DNA from: Plantago ovata
Lineage: Eukaryota > Streptophyta > Magnoliopsida > Lamiales > Plantaginaceae
NCBI GenBank assembly: GCA_028274465.1
Contig: CM051455.1
Location: 45,339,129-45,403,128 of the forward strand
Length of the DNA: 64,000 bases
Direction of reading: 5' to 3'
Positions within the stretch are counted from its first letter, which is position 1, and each line of letters begins with the position of its first letter. A model generated the notes under the pieces. The model was given only the letters and a program-made list of their open reading frames with translations. It did no database searches and was not told the origin of the DNA. Below, in pieces: positions 12,751 through 22,874 of the stretch. The translations under genes and the position numbers were made by a program.

Positions 12751-12961
12751 AGGAACTTCCGCCACTGAGTGGCGGATAGTTCATGGGGAGAAGTGGTGGG
12801 CCAGCTGGCCCACCACTTTGAAAAGGAGCCGTTTATAACGGCTCCTATTTTTTTTTAATTTTTTTTTATGGGCGCGTGCAGTGCACGCGCCCAGCCAGGC
12901 GCTGACACTTGTCAGCGCCTGGCGATTCCAACGGCAAAATAGCCGTTTCGGCTATTTTGCC
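12751..12961. repeat. Ladder of six near-perfect hairpins in the Harbinger left arm
   Basis: Consecutive palindromes: TCCGCCACT/AGTGGCGGA with 1-nt loop (about 12758-12776); a 28-bp perfect palindrome centred on CCAGCTGG (12791-12818); AGGAGCCGTT/AACGGCTCCT (12824-12846); TGGGCGCGTGCA/TGCACGCGCCCA (12869-12893); GCCAGGCGCTGACA/TGTCAGCGCCTGGC (12894-12923); GGCAAAATAGCCG/CGGCTATTTTGCC (12933-12961). Loops are 0-3 nt and no stem contains a mismatch. They are GC-rich within AT-rich surroundings and lie between the left terminus and the first gene. Confidence 0.85.
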
Positions 12962-13028
12962 CATAATACAAAAAAAAAAAATTTAAAAAATCTGAAAAAA
13001 TCACCAACGTTCATAATTTTTTTTTCTC

Positions 13029-13037
13029 TATAAATAG
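13029..13037 (+). promoter_or_regulatory. TATA box of the Harbinger SANT/Myb gene
   Basis: TATAAATAG lies 112 bp upstream of the start codon at 13149, at a spacing compatible with a leader of about 80 nt. Confidence 0.6.
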
Positions 13038-13148
13038 ACACCAATATTGCATATGTTTTGATCATCCCTCCTCAAACTCTATTTTCTCTCTTAAGTAAAT
13101 TCAAAATACCTCTCTAATTCCATTTTTCACATTCCTCCTTCCGACGAC

Positions 13149-14450
13149 ATGTCCGGAAACAACCCGTACCAAGGCGGTGTGAACTTGAGTTACGACGACA
13201 TTCAACGTCTTGCTCGACTTCACCCTGAATTCTTGAATTCAATCACTCCAAATGTCGGAAACACCTCCGGAAACACCTCCCAATCTCCTAATACGAACTC
13301 CACCCCCCAAGGCTCTCCACATAACTTCACTCCACAATTCACATTTCCCGATTGCTCTCAACCCACACCACCAAACGTTTACAACCCATTCAACAACCCA
13401 ACTTACAACTCCTTACAAGACAACTGGGGTTCGAATGAGCACATGGCGAGCCCAGACATGGCGAGTCCGGACGTGGAGGAAGTTGTTCCCGAAACACAAC
13501 CAACTCCGGCCGCTACAAAGGGAAGAAAGGGAAGGAAGGCCCAACACTCCGACACCGGTGGAACAGAACGTTCAAAAGATGGTTCATTTAAGTTCTCGGT
13601 TGCGGAGGATAAGGTGTTGGTTAGCCGTTTCATGCGTGCCAGCGAAAATGCGGCTAAAGGAACAGATCGGTCGTTCCATAACCTCATGGAAGAAGTGGCA
13701 GCAGAATTTGAGGGAGTTCGCCTAGATCGACCCGACTTGCTTTTGCGAAAGCGTACATTGGAATCCCTACGTCATAGGTGGCTCAGGATACGACAGCCGA
13801 TTAACAAGTTCGTTGGATGTATGGATGAAGCGAAACGGTTGGTTGGGACGAGTGGGAGCAATGAGGAAGACATCAAAAACAAAGCTGAGCAGATGTACCG
13901 AGATGATGATCCAAAGCATGCCTCATTCAACTTACACCATTGCTATGAACTTATGGTGAGACACTCTGGGTGGCAGAGCCTTATGAATTACTCGGGAACA
14001 ACTCAAGAGAGTGCGAATACTGTTGATGTTGATGTTGATGGAGATGAAGGTGGGAGCGGCGGCAAGCGCTACAGGATTGGCGAAGATAGCAGCGACTTGA
14101 GGAAGAGACCTATGGGCCGGGATGCTGCAAAGAAGGCCCAGTCAGGCGGAAAAGGTTCTTCCTCTTCTAGCACCGAAGATCTAGCTGAAAGATTTGGCTT
14201 GTTCACCCAGGGAGTTAACAATTATGTGGAGTTTGACAAGTTGAAGTTGGAAACAGTCATGGAGGAGCGGACATATAAAAGGCAGCACGATCAACGAATA
14301 TGGGAGCAAGAAGAACGAAAAATTGAGTCGAGGGAGAAAGATAGGATGTATAAGGCGTGGTCGAAGTTAATTGACAGGGGCGAAAATCTGACTGCAGATG
14401 AGGAGGCTATCAAGGCGAAACTCGCCAACAAGCTCTTTGGTGACGGTTGA
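13149..14450 (+). CDS. Harbinger accessory protein with SANT/Myb-like and NAM-associated C-terminal regions (433 aa)
   Basis: This is the second protein that PIF/Harbinger transposons need beside the transposase; in studied members it binds DNA and helps bring the transposase to the nucleus and the element ends. The first 120 residues are Asn/Pro/Ser-rich and probably disordered. A basic KGRKGRK stretch at about 124-130 is a likely nuclear signal. The SANT-like trihelix region runs from about residue 147 (FKFSVAEDKVLVSRF) through RHRWLRI to SGWQSLM near 278. The C-terminal part (RPMGRDAAKKA at about 320, then a charged helix) is the region labelled NAM-associated in domain databases. The start is the first ATG after the TATA box, just before the Asn-rich region. 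No disabling change is seen. It lies 581 bp upstream of the transposase gene in the same orientation. Confidence 0.88.
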   Translation: MSGNNPYQGGVNLSYDDIQRLARLHPEFLNSITPNVGNTSGNTSQSPNTNSTPQGSPHNFTPQFTFPDCSQPTPPNVYNPFNNPTYNSLQDNWGSNEHMASPDMASPDVEEVVPETQPTPAATKGRKGRKAQHSDTGGTERSKDGSFKFSVAEDKVLVSRFMRASENAAKGTDRSFHNLMEEVAAEFEGVRLDRPDLLLRKRTLESLRHRWLRIRQPINKFVGCMDEAKRLVGTSGSNEEDIKNKAEQMYRDDDPKHASFNLHHCYELMVRHSGWQSLMNYSGTTQESANTVDVDVDGDEGGSGGKRYRIGEDSSDLRKRPMGRDAAKKAQSGGKGSSSSSTEDLAERFGLFTQGVNNYVEFDKLKLETVMEERTYKRQHDQRIWEQEERKIESREKDRMYKAWSKLIDRGENLTADEEAIKAKLANKLFGDG

Positions 14451-14689
14451 ACAATCGGCCATATGGTGTGATTTATTTGAGTGTGCTTTACATTTATGTT
14501 TAAGTGTGATTTGTTTGAGTGTGCATTTAATTTGCTAGTTTCAGTGTGCTTTCTTTTGGTTAAGTTTGAGTTAAGTTTTAATGTGTTTTTCATTTACGAA
14601 CTTGTACTGTAGACCAATGTAATATATCTTCCGTATCAATAAACATATGATGTTGTTCCATTTATGACTCTAGACATGTCACATTTCTG

Positions 14690-14945
14690 TAAGTTTGAAT
14701 TTGAATCTGAAGTTTAATTTGAATTTGAGTTTGAATCGGAATCAAAATTTGAATTTGAATCTCAACTTTAATTTGAATTTGAATTGGAATTCCGACAAAG
14801 TGGCTCCAGACATGTCACGCCTCCAACTTTAATTTGTCATTGAGTAGTTGAATTCCATTGATTACTCCTGAATTGTCACATCGGTAACTTTAATTTGAAT
14901 TTGCATCTGAATTTGAATTTAGATTTGGTTTCAATTTCAATCTGC
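14690..14945. repeat. Degenerate TTTGAA/TTGAAT hexamer tracts between the two Harbinger genes
   Basis: Two tracts (about 14692-14795 and 14884-14945) of irregular TTTGAATTTGAAT-type units separate the genes. They look like replication-slippage sequence and have no coding role. Confidence 0.6.
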
Positions 14946-14957
14946 ATATGTCCATCT

Positions 14958-14966
14958 ATATATAGA
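14958..14966 (+). promoter_or_regulatory. TATA box of the Harbinger transposase gene
   Basis: TATATATAG about 70 bp before the first ATG of the transposase frame. It indicates that the two genes have separate promoters. Confidence 0.5.
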
Positions 14967-15031
14967 CATGTGTTGTGTTATTCTTCCACCACAACAAACA
15001 AGTCAATCCACAAATTTCACATCTTTACATC

Positions 15032-16450
15032 ATGACTTCAAGGTTCAGTTTACATGATTCTTCGTCTGAAACCAACTCTGATGAAGGCGAAGAACATACT
15101 GAGCCTTACCAACCTTTCCATGAAGTCATTGGGCTAAATAATCATGTTTCTACGGCAATTGGTGAAGCCATCAAATACTCACAACTTCTCATACCCGAAA
15201 TGCTAAACCCACCACAACCACCACGCGAAAGACAACGACGTACTTACATCGATCGAGGTCGTGAAGCAGGTCACGCTAAAATAGTCGGGGACTATTTTTG
15301 TGACCGTACGACGTTCACAAGCGACCAATTTCGCCGTAGATTCCGAATGAGGCGCCCATTCTTCGAGAAGTTAGTAAGGGATGCGCAGTTGCACGATGAA
15401 TTTTTTGTCCAGAGGCCGGACGCAACTGGTAGGATGGGCTTGTCTGCACTCCAAAAATGTACTGCAGTAATGAGGTTGTTTGCGTATGGTTCGTGTGCAG
15501 ACAGCGTAGATGAGTATTGTCGATTAAGTGAAACGTCTACAAGGAACTCGGTGGAGCACTTTTGCGACTTTCTATATGAAAAATACAGCCCCCATTACAT
15601 GAGAAGGGTCACTGCGGAAGATGTGCGGAGTCTACTTCGGGTCAACGCTGGTAGAGGTTTTCCGGGAATGATTGGATCTATTGATTGCATGCACTGGGAA
15701 TGGGAAAATTGTCCTAACGCATGGAAGGGTCAATACCGAGGGAAGGAAGGAAAGGCAAGTGTTGTTCTGGAAGCTGTTGCCTCAAAGGACCTCTGGATCT
15801 GGCATTCGTTCTTCGGAGTCTCTGGTAAGTTCAATGATATAAATGTCCTATGGCGCTCACCTGTATTTGATGACGTACTCAAAGGTGCTGCCCCACAAGT
15901 TAATTTCAAAGTGAACGGTCATACATACAATATAGCCTACTATCTTACTGATGGCATATATCCAAGTTGGTCAACTTTCGTCCCTGCCATAAAAAATCCA
16001 GCAACTCGTAAGGAATGCTTATTTACAAATTTTCAAGAATCGTGCAGGAAAGATGTGGAACGAGCTTTCGGTGTTTTGAAAAGGAGATTTCTTATCATCA
16101 AGCACCCATCTCTTTCATTCACAAAAGAGTTGATGGGGAAAATAATGAACGCGTGTATCATCTTGCATAACATGATTATAGAAGACGAGCGAGAAACAGT
16201 TCCGAACTATGACGATCCCAACGGATACGATGAAGATATACCCATGATGCCTGGACCATCTTCCGGTGCATCAAGTTCCCACGCATTCAACGGGAATACT
16301 ACGTTCGAGTACAGTTGCAGTGAATCCGTGGTTGGTTCGATAGAGGATTACTTCGACAGGAGAAGGAGTATGCATGACAAGGATATTCATAATGCCCTCA
16401 AGAAGGACCTAATGGAACACATCTGGAGAAATTTCGGCCCTAGTGCTTAG
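15032..16450 (+). CDS. PIF/Harbinger DDE transposase (DDE_Tnp_4 type, 472 aa)
   Basis: The enzyme cuts and joins the element ends at TWA targets. The three catalytic acids are in the expected contexts: Asp218 in IGSIDCMHW, Asp307 in YYLTDGIYP, and Glu343 in RKDVERAFGVLKRRF. An N-terminal helix-turn-helix-like region (RRRFRMRRPFFEKLV, about 101-115) precedes the core. The C-terminus has an acidic, Ser-rich segment and ends NFGPSA. I take the ATG at 15032 as the start because it follows the TATA box and leader. Length and order agree with plant family members, and there is no stop or frameshift. It is a single exon here, although some relatives contain introns. Confidence 0.93.
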   Translation: MTSRFSLHDSSSETNSDEGEEHTEPYQPFHEVIGLNNHVSTAIGEAIKYSQLLIPEMLNPPQPPRERQRRTYIDRGREAGHAKIVGDYFCDRTTFTSDQFRRRFRMRRPFFEKLVRDAQLHDEFFVQRPDATGRMGLSALQKCTAVMRLFAYGSCADSVDEYCRLSETSTRNSVEHFCDFLYEKYSPHYMRRVTAEDVRSLLRVNAGRGFPGMIGSIDCMHWEWENCPNAWKGQYRGKEGKASVVLEAVASKDLWIWHSFFGVSGKFNDINVLWRSPVFDDVLKGAAPQVNFKVNGHTYNIAYYLTDGIYPSWSTFVPAIKNPATRKECLFTNFQESCRKDVERAFGVLKRRFLIIKHPSLSFTKELMGKIMNACIILHNMIIEDERETVPNYDDPNGYDEDIPMMPGPSSGASSSHAFNGNTTFEYSCSESVVGSIEDYFDRRRSMHDKDIHNALKKDLMEHIWRNFGPSA

Positions 16451-16739
16451 TTTTATTGTAATGTTTATTTATGTGGTTTTTCTGCCTTCGAATGTGATTG
16501 TATCGTTTCATCTTGATTTGTAATGTTTATTTGTGTGTTGTTTAACGTACCCTTTTAATGATCGGTGTCCTTTTTTTATTCAAAAAAATCAAAAAAAAAA
16601 AAATTTATTAAAAAAAAATTTATTATATTTAATTAAATTTAATATGAAATTTAAAAAATAAATCAATATAAACAAACAACATAAAAATTAAATACAAAAA
16701 TAAAAAAAAAAAAAGGAAAAAAGAGTAGTGAACTGCATG

Positions 16740-16841
16740 AACCAGTTCACTATAACAGGCTAGTGAACTGAAATTTTGTTCACACAGTTCACTACACCCA
16801 ATGAACTGTGGTGAACTGCGTGAACTGCAGTTCACCACAGT
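16740..16841. repeat. Subterminal GTGAACTG hairpins at the right end of the Harbinger element
   Basis: GTGAACTG and its complement recur about eight times in the last 110 bp. They form a perfect 14-bp stem with a 9-nt loop at 16805-16841, and shorter stems upstream using AGTGAACTG/CAGTTCACT. The left end has related but different GTTCATG repeats (12650-12750). Repeats like these may bind transposase. Confidence 0.7.
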
Positions 16842-17066
16842 GAGCAGCCTTAGGTACTAGCTAGAAGCTCTAAAGAGATTCCGGTTGTTCTTTTTCTTTT
16901 CGTCCTAGTCACCCGATGCGAGTCCATTGAGCATACTTTCACAGTTATGGGCCACTTGTTAGTTAAATCTGATTCTAAGATCTAATTAGCACCCGTAAGG
17001 TTGAAAATATGGTTAAAAAAATTCTACTTTGGGGGCATGAAGATGAGGAGTAAAACAAAAGATGTA

Positions 17067-18245
17067 CCCCCTCCGTCCCAAAACAACTGCACGTAGGCCT
17101 GACAATTCTGATCCGGTCCGCAGATTTTAATCCGATCCGGACCGGACCAATCCAAGTCCAGACCAACTTAAACCTGGCGGATCCTAGAAAGTCTGGTCCA
17201 TTTGGTCCGGGCCGGATTGGACCAAAGTCCAAGGATCAACGGATCAGAATCTGATCTGAACAAAACCTACAACTTAAAAGAACAGATGCCGTTTTTTTTC
17301 ATTCAATCGGCTCAAATTTCACAGCTCTGCTTCTCGGCTTCTCCAAACATGACCGATCTGATGTGATACCCAAACTGAAAAAGTTGTTTGCCTTACCCAA
17401 ACTGATTCAAATCAACAATCTCATGTTTGCAATTTTCTCACCAAGCAATTCGCCAGCCGTCAATTTGCAGGTCACCTTCTGTTTCCAATTTTTGCTTCAC
17501 TCTATTATTTAGCTCTCTTAATTTGATGGAATGGTAAAACATGAAGGTGATTAATGGAGAGTTTTTTAGAATGGGAAATGATGAAGAAGTAATTGATGGT
17601 GATGGAATCTTTCTCTCTCTGTATTTGATGGTGATGAATGATGATGAATTGATGATGAAGAGTTGAAGACCCTCACTTGCTCTCTCTCTCTTCTTTTTTT
17701 ATCAAGTCTCTCAATTTGTAGAAAATTAGAATTATAATTATATATTAATATTATTGAAAGAATTATATTTTATGAGGAGTTGAGGAAATACGACAACTGT
17801 TAAATAGCAGCAAACAAAGGTATTATAAAAAAAAGAAAAAAAAGGAGTATATTTAGTGGATCGGACCGTGGATCCGATCCGATCCGGATCGAATCCAAGA
17901 CCGATCCGACCAGTCTGCAAACGGACCAGCACTTGATCCGATCCGTACCAGTCCGATCCATGAAGGACCGGAGCAATCCGGACCAATTGCCAGGCCTAGT
18001 TGCACCATTTACTTGTGGGCACAAAAAATAAGAAAAAGAGAGTTAAATATTGAATAATATTATTAGTGGAGGTTGACTTTAAATCTGTAGCTAATGGGAT
18101 TGTTTGATGGATTATAAAATTAATATTAACATGTCGAAATATGACAAATAAATTAATGAAATTGTACAATTTTAACGGAACGCTCAAAATGGCAAAATGG
18201 TGCAAAATGACAAAATGGTGCAACTGTTTTGATACGGAGGGAGAG
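17067..18245. mobile_element. Stowaway-like MITE split by another insertion
   Basis: The left end CCCCCTCCGTCCCAAAACA (17067) and the right end, which on the other strand reads CTCCCTCCGTATCAAAACAG (to 18245), are the TIRs of the same family as the intact element at 56000-56249. A TA precedes the left end; the right-hand TA is altered. Its body is interrupted at 17094-17998. Confidence 0.65.
17094..17998. mobile_element. Non-autonomous hAT-like element nested in a MITE
   Basis: The terminal inverted repeats TAGGCCTGACAATT and, on the opposite strand, TAGGCCTGGCAATT define a 905-bp insertion. Both subterminal regions are filled with GATCCGATCC/GGACCGGACC-type repeats in inverted orientation. 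The flanking 8-mers share only a core TGCAC, so the target duplication has decayed. No coding sequence is recognised. Confidence 0.6.
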
Positions 18246-19014
18246 TGGTACTATAACTATTAAATTGTTTTGAGTTTAAAACAGGTCATTTCTCGGTGGA
18301 TCACGAAAAACATGACCAGAAGCTATATATAAAAATAAAAATAAAAATAAAAAAATAAAAAAACTCCCCACCCACTCAAGAAGCATCTGTCGAGCATACT
18401 TATACGGTCATCCGATTCCTATTTAGTTAATTTTATACAACCATAAAGTTAAAAATTTAGTGAAATTTTTTACTTCCTAATGTGGAGGTGACATAGAAAT
18501 AGAACCTAATCACTCAGAAAATTGTACATTTATCCATGTTGTACGTACTGTGTGGGCGTCTAATTTGTACGAAACCATAGGAAACTAAGGAAATCACTTT
18601 TTGTGTGTCCATGAGAAGGCAGAAGCTTAACTAGATGTGATTTTATGTACGAAACTAGTGTACATGTAGATTTATTCCTTCAGTCTGAATGGGACGATCG
18701 ACGGGCAAAAAGATGCACGCGTGCTACAAAAATTAAAACTTGGTTTGGCTTTCATAATTCATGTCTCACAACTTATAATACAATACTTAATATAATATTA
18801 CAATGTACAAAAACCTCCAGTCTATGGAAGTAAGATAATTAAACTCGGCTGCGGATTAATATTTACAAGATTATGATAATTAAGGTTATACAAAATCCTT
18901 AATACAGTAGTATATATGACTAGGAAAAAGCAACACATAACCACAGTACTGCATGTAGATCATATGGAGTATATATTACAAGTACAGTATCAATCGAACT
19001 TATTATTATCAAGC
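18246..19014. other. Intergenic, 3' flank of the CIF-like gene
   Basis: AT-rich, with an A-rich run near 18330-18360. No gene recognised. Confidence 0.4.
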
Positions 19015-19938
19015 TCAATGGGGAATGAGCTTATAACTGGGCTTCCTTCTAGCTGGTGTTGGATCATATCTCCCATAATCATATGAATTCATTTTCAGAA
19101 CTCTTTTATGAATTTCACTCACTTCATCTTGCTTCATCGTCTCCAAATATCCCATATCCTGTCCAACATTTTCAACAAATTGTAAATTTGTTTTCTTCTC
19201 ATTTAAATGTATCAATAGATTATAAGTAATTTGCCCAAACTTTATATGTTACTTGCAATTATTTTATTTTATTTTAATCGGCAAAAGATTTTAATATAAT
19301 AGCTAGACAAACAAAAGAGCATAAAAAATTGCTCGTTTACAAGTATATGAAGAGCTGAAAAAAGAAAAGACTCTACCAATTAAGAGAGTGCGGTGCTGCA
19401 ACCGAAAAGCGCTACCAACAAATAATAACTGTTACCTTAATAGTATTATCGTTGTCAACTTTTAGCTCATCCAATTTGAACGGTCGACCTACATGGAAAA
19501 TTCAAGCAACTAAAATTTACCACAATTAACTCAATTTACAACAAAATTCATCAAGTAACTCAGAGTATATATAATCAGTTTTGTTTTTTTAAATGAAGAC
19601 GATAATTAACCAGTGTAATACTCTCATCGTGATTATATGTCTAGCATCTAATCAACATATCTAAAACTACATACTTCTACGTACGTATAAACCTTATAGA
19701 AGTTGAAGTTGAAATGAAGAAATTATATCACGGTTAAAGTATCTGCGAATAAAATAAGCATGAAATCTGATTAGAAGTGTCATGAATATGATCACAAAAG
19801 AAGTAGGTGACATACTGATCACCTATATTCACAATTTTGAAACTAAAACTTACCTGCAGCAAAAGATGTAGCAACAAAAGCTGCAAGAATGAGAAGAAAC
19901 AGAAAGCTAATCTTCTTGAGAAGAACAAATAAACCCAT
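19015..19938 (-). CDS. Precursor of a CIF-like (Casparian strip integrity factor family) secreted peptide, 93 aa
   Basis: Exons on the minus strand are 19938-19854, 19488-19436 and 19158-19015, with matching phases and GT-AG borders. Residues 1 to about 27 form a signal peptide: MGLFVLLKK, a long hydrophobic core, then AFVATSFAA. A short variable pro-region follows. The last 21 residues start DYGRYDPTP and end SYKLIPH. This matches the CIF pattern, in which Tyr of the DY pair is sulfated and the peptide ends KLIPN; secreted CIFs activate GSO/SGN3 receptor kinases in apoplastic barrier formation (family knowledge). The final residue here is His, not the usual Asn. A Lys/Met-rich stretch (HKRVLKMNSY) before the mature part is a likely processing zone. 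Role as a CIF is inferred from motif and architecture. A damaged tandem copy lies about 3.4 kb upstream. Confidence 0.82.
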
Positions 19939-21088
19939 CTTCAATTCTTCAATGTAAACAAATTAAGGCACAACTGGAAATAGTTATAGTAGCTTCTTTT
20001 ATGATTGCGATCACTAATCACTCCCACCAAATAAAAGCAAGCAAATAATTGGACTAAGATATTTTAAGTAAACACATAATGGTCATATTTTATTCATTAA
20101 TCTTCAAGCTTTTTAGTGAAAAATTATACTTAAAAGTTGATTGGTGTCACTTTATTGTTGTTGTGGAGCACTAAGGGTAGTTAGTGGATTGGTGCTTAAT
20201 TTCCAATTCCTCCTGAAGATAAGTTCGTACCCTACGTATTAGGAGAATTACTAACATGTTTTACCTGCTGATTTAACTAATCATAGGGGATGGTTGGCAA
20301 ACGGATGGTAATTAAGGGTTTGAAAGTTGATTTAATTTGCTAATTTCTCTACCGTATATTTTCTCATTGGACCCAACTAAACTTAATTCTCGGGGATGGG
20401 GAGGGCGTTAATTTGGAGACACAAATGAACCCTTAACAAAATTACACCAAGCAATTTTTAGTCTTTTTCTTGTGAAAAAAAAAAGGAAATTTATAGTTTG
20501 AGAGGTTTATTTGCATAATTGGTTGATTTTTTTTTTAAGAATTAAATACATTTAAGTCCATGTACAAATGTGGAGCATACCCCATACTGTACAATTTTCA
20601 AATAGTATCTAAACACACAAGTGAATATCCCAACTAGTCACAACAACTAGTGGAAGAAAGCCTAAGGCACAAGTCCATAAACTCTAGTCTAAACTATGAA
20701 ATATGGAACTTTTCAAACAGTAAGAAACTACCAAATTACATCAATCCCATCTAGAACTCCAAGTACAACCTGTGATTCCAGCAAGACGTGCAGGGGAGAA
20801 AGCCACTCAGACCGTTCCAACGCAATGACCTAGGGTCACGACCCTACTTCTAATCGCATTTGAGATGCAGAATTCCCGCTCTTCCCTTGAGACTTTAATA
20901 ATTGGTTGATTATTAAAGAAAAATAAAAAACGTACAAAGAGAAGGTTTCTCTTTTCTGTAGCTTCCACAAATATTGAGAGGTTAGGGTTAAGTGGTTGTT
21001 GTAACCCCACCCCCTTCATATATATCGGACATGAACTCCATATATTCTTATGCTATGCGAGAATATGTCACGTACTCTCATTGATCAG
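19939..21088. other. Promoter side of the CIF-like gene, then intergenic
   Basis: The first 250 bp upstream of the start codon are homologous to the region upstream of the second copy (23360-23620), including a shared ttgttgtggagcacta segment, so promoter and gene were duplicated together. Farther on nothing is recognised. Confidence 0.5.
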
Positions 21089-21097
21089 ACTACAACA

Positions 21098-21817
21098 AGG
21101 TTAGTTGCATATTTAGTCCCCTAAGTCTAAGTCCACTTCGGTTTCGGTCCTATACGCTTATTATATGGTTCTATAGGGACACGTGTTGGATGGCTATTTG
21201 TTCTGATTTTATTTTATTTTACAAAATGTAATATTGAGATTTAAAATTTTATAAAAATAATTTAAACATTATTAATAGAGTTTATAGATAAAAATAATTT
21301 TAGAAAATTACAAAAATCCAAAGAAAAAAAAAATTAATAACAGAGGCGGAGCAGCCGTGCTCCACCGAAATAGTGGCGGAGCAAGGCTGCTCAACCTAAC
21401 ACAGGCGGAGCAGATCCTCCCCGCCTAACAGTGGCGGATCACAGATCTGCTCCGCCATTTGCAGGGACAATGGCGGAGCAGTCTGCTCCGCCATTTTCAG
21501 GGCGGAGCAAATCTGCTCCGCCTAACACTAGCGAAGAGCAGATTTGCTCCGCCACTATTTGGCGGAGCAGGCTGCTCCTCCATCTTTGAGTTAATTTTTT
21601 GTCCTAAATATTATAAAAAATTAAAATCTCATTATTATTATTATGACTTGGCAATGAATTGAGGAAGAATTAGTGCAAATTACGGTGAATTAGGGCGAAT
21701 TATGACGTTTCTACGGAGAATTATACGCTTTGGGGACTGGATTCGCAAATTTAGTGAAACTGAGGACCAAAACCGAAGTGAACCTAGACATAGGGGACTA
21801 AATATGCAATTGACCCC
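21098..21817. mobile_element. Non-autonomous Mutator-like element with GC-rich palindromes
   Basis: Long terminal inverted repeats of about 50 bp share TTGCATATTTAGTCCCCTA and then a CACTTCGGTTT-type segment. The flanking 9-mers ACTACAACA (21089-21097) and ACTATAGCA (21818-21826) agree at 7 of 9 positions, fitting the 9-bp target duplication of Mutator-like elements. The centre (21340-21590) is a run of GGCGGAGCAG...CTGCTCCGCC units. No transposase is encoded. Confidence 0.65.
21343..21590. repeat. Array of inverted GGCGGAGCAG / CTGCTCCGCC units
   Basis: About ten half-sites occur in alternating orientation, separated by 2-30 bp. Several form perfect short palindromes, for example GGCGGAGCAG followed after two bases by CTGCTCCGCC. 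GC content is far above the flanks. Confidence 0.8.
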
Positions 21818-21826
21818 ACTATAGCA

Positions 21827-22870
21827 TTATAACATGTAATAACGCCTACCGTTCTAGTTCTGAAATCCCCAAGTCTTTTTTCCCACATTTCTACATGATG
21901 GAAAATGCACCACACTAATTACCAACCATTATAAATGTTGGACAAGGTATCATGTACGTTATACATAATGCATCATGGTCCTTTACAGGATCAGATGTAC
22001 CATATATTTGTACTTATTGCATAAAACATGCTAACGCTCTACTGCACGGAAGAAACTCAAAACGTCAAGTAACTTTGGGAGAATGAGATCGAATCAAGTA
22101 TATATATGTATGCAATCAAATCACTATAGAGTCATGATAGAAAAGTAAGTAATTACATAGCAATGTAGCAGTAACATGTTTCTCATGAGGAAAACATGCA
22201 TATTAGCTGCTCTGGCTCATTACTAAAAGCTGTTTTCAAAATCCACATAAAAATAACTAAAACAGCATGCCCTCCTGGCTCCTACTCATACAGTACCTCA
22301 CAACCCCGTCCCCGGACTGTCCCACCCCTACACTAAGGCCTGAACAAATCCACCAAATACACCGCAGAGAACTCAGATAAACTGATCCTTTAGTTATCTT
22401 TGATTTGTTGATCAAACAACATTGTACCTGAATTTGAAATTCAGTCCTAAAATCAAGCAAGTTCCATCTTACAAATCTGAATATAGACAAGCAAGAAAGA
22501 ACAATATGCTAGCTCATTGTTTTTAAGAGAAAATTATGGAATACTCGGAATATTCAATAGATAGAAGTCACAGAACCCTCTGAAGTCCGCAAGACCACTC
22601 CATCCATCACCCACAAAGCTACTGCGTCAACATTTATTTTCACCCAACATTGATTTGATGGCTACCACTTCGGAATAATGTGCTGATTATACATTAGATG
22701 GTGTAGAAAGTTCATAAAATTAACGACTTCATCACAATCAATATCATCTTGGCCAAGTTTCAACCATCGAAAAAGCAATCAAGTTCTGTCCAGTCACTTT
22801 GATATATAGACGCCTTCGATGGAATATGGGTGAATATATAGTTATTAATTTCAATATGGTCAGTTAGGGA
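21827..22870. other. Intergenic, nothing recognised
   Basis: AT-rich sequence downstream of the second CIF-like copy. No supported ORF or terminal repeats. Confidence 0.4.
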
Positions 22871-22874
22871 TAAG

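Larger units (their letters stand above)
12630..16849 (+). mobile_element. PIF/Harbinger DNA transposon, apparently complete
   Basis: A 4220-bp element bounded by TTA on both sides (12627-12629 and 16850-16852). Terminal inverted repeats begin GGCTGCTCACT at the left, and the same on the opposite strand at the right; similarity then becomes patchy. It carries both genes expected of the superfamily in the same orientation, a SANT/Myb-like protein (13149-14450) and a DDE transposase (15032-16450), both without stops or frameshifts. The subterminal regions hold several perfect hairpins. Intact frames and an intact target duplication suggest a recent and possibly autonomous insertion. Inference: activity cannot be judged from sequence. 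Confidence 0.9.

Noticed and set aside
13252..13725. Plus-strand frame of 157 codons overlapping the Harbinger SANT/Myb gene
   Set aside because: It is another frame of a well-supported gene and has low-complexity Thr/Pro/Asn content.
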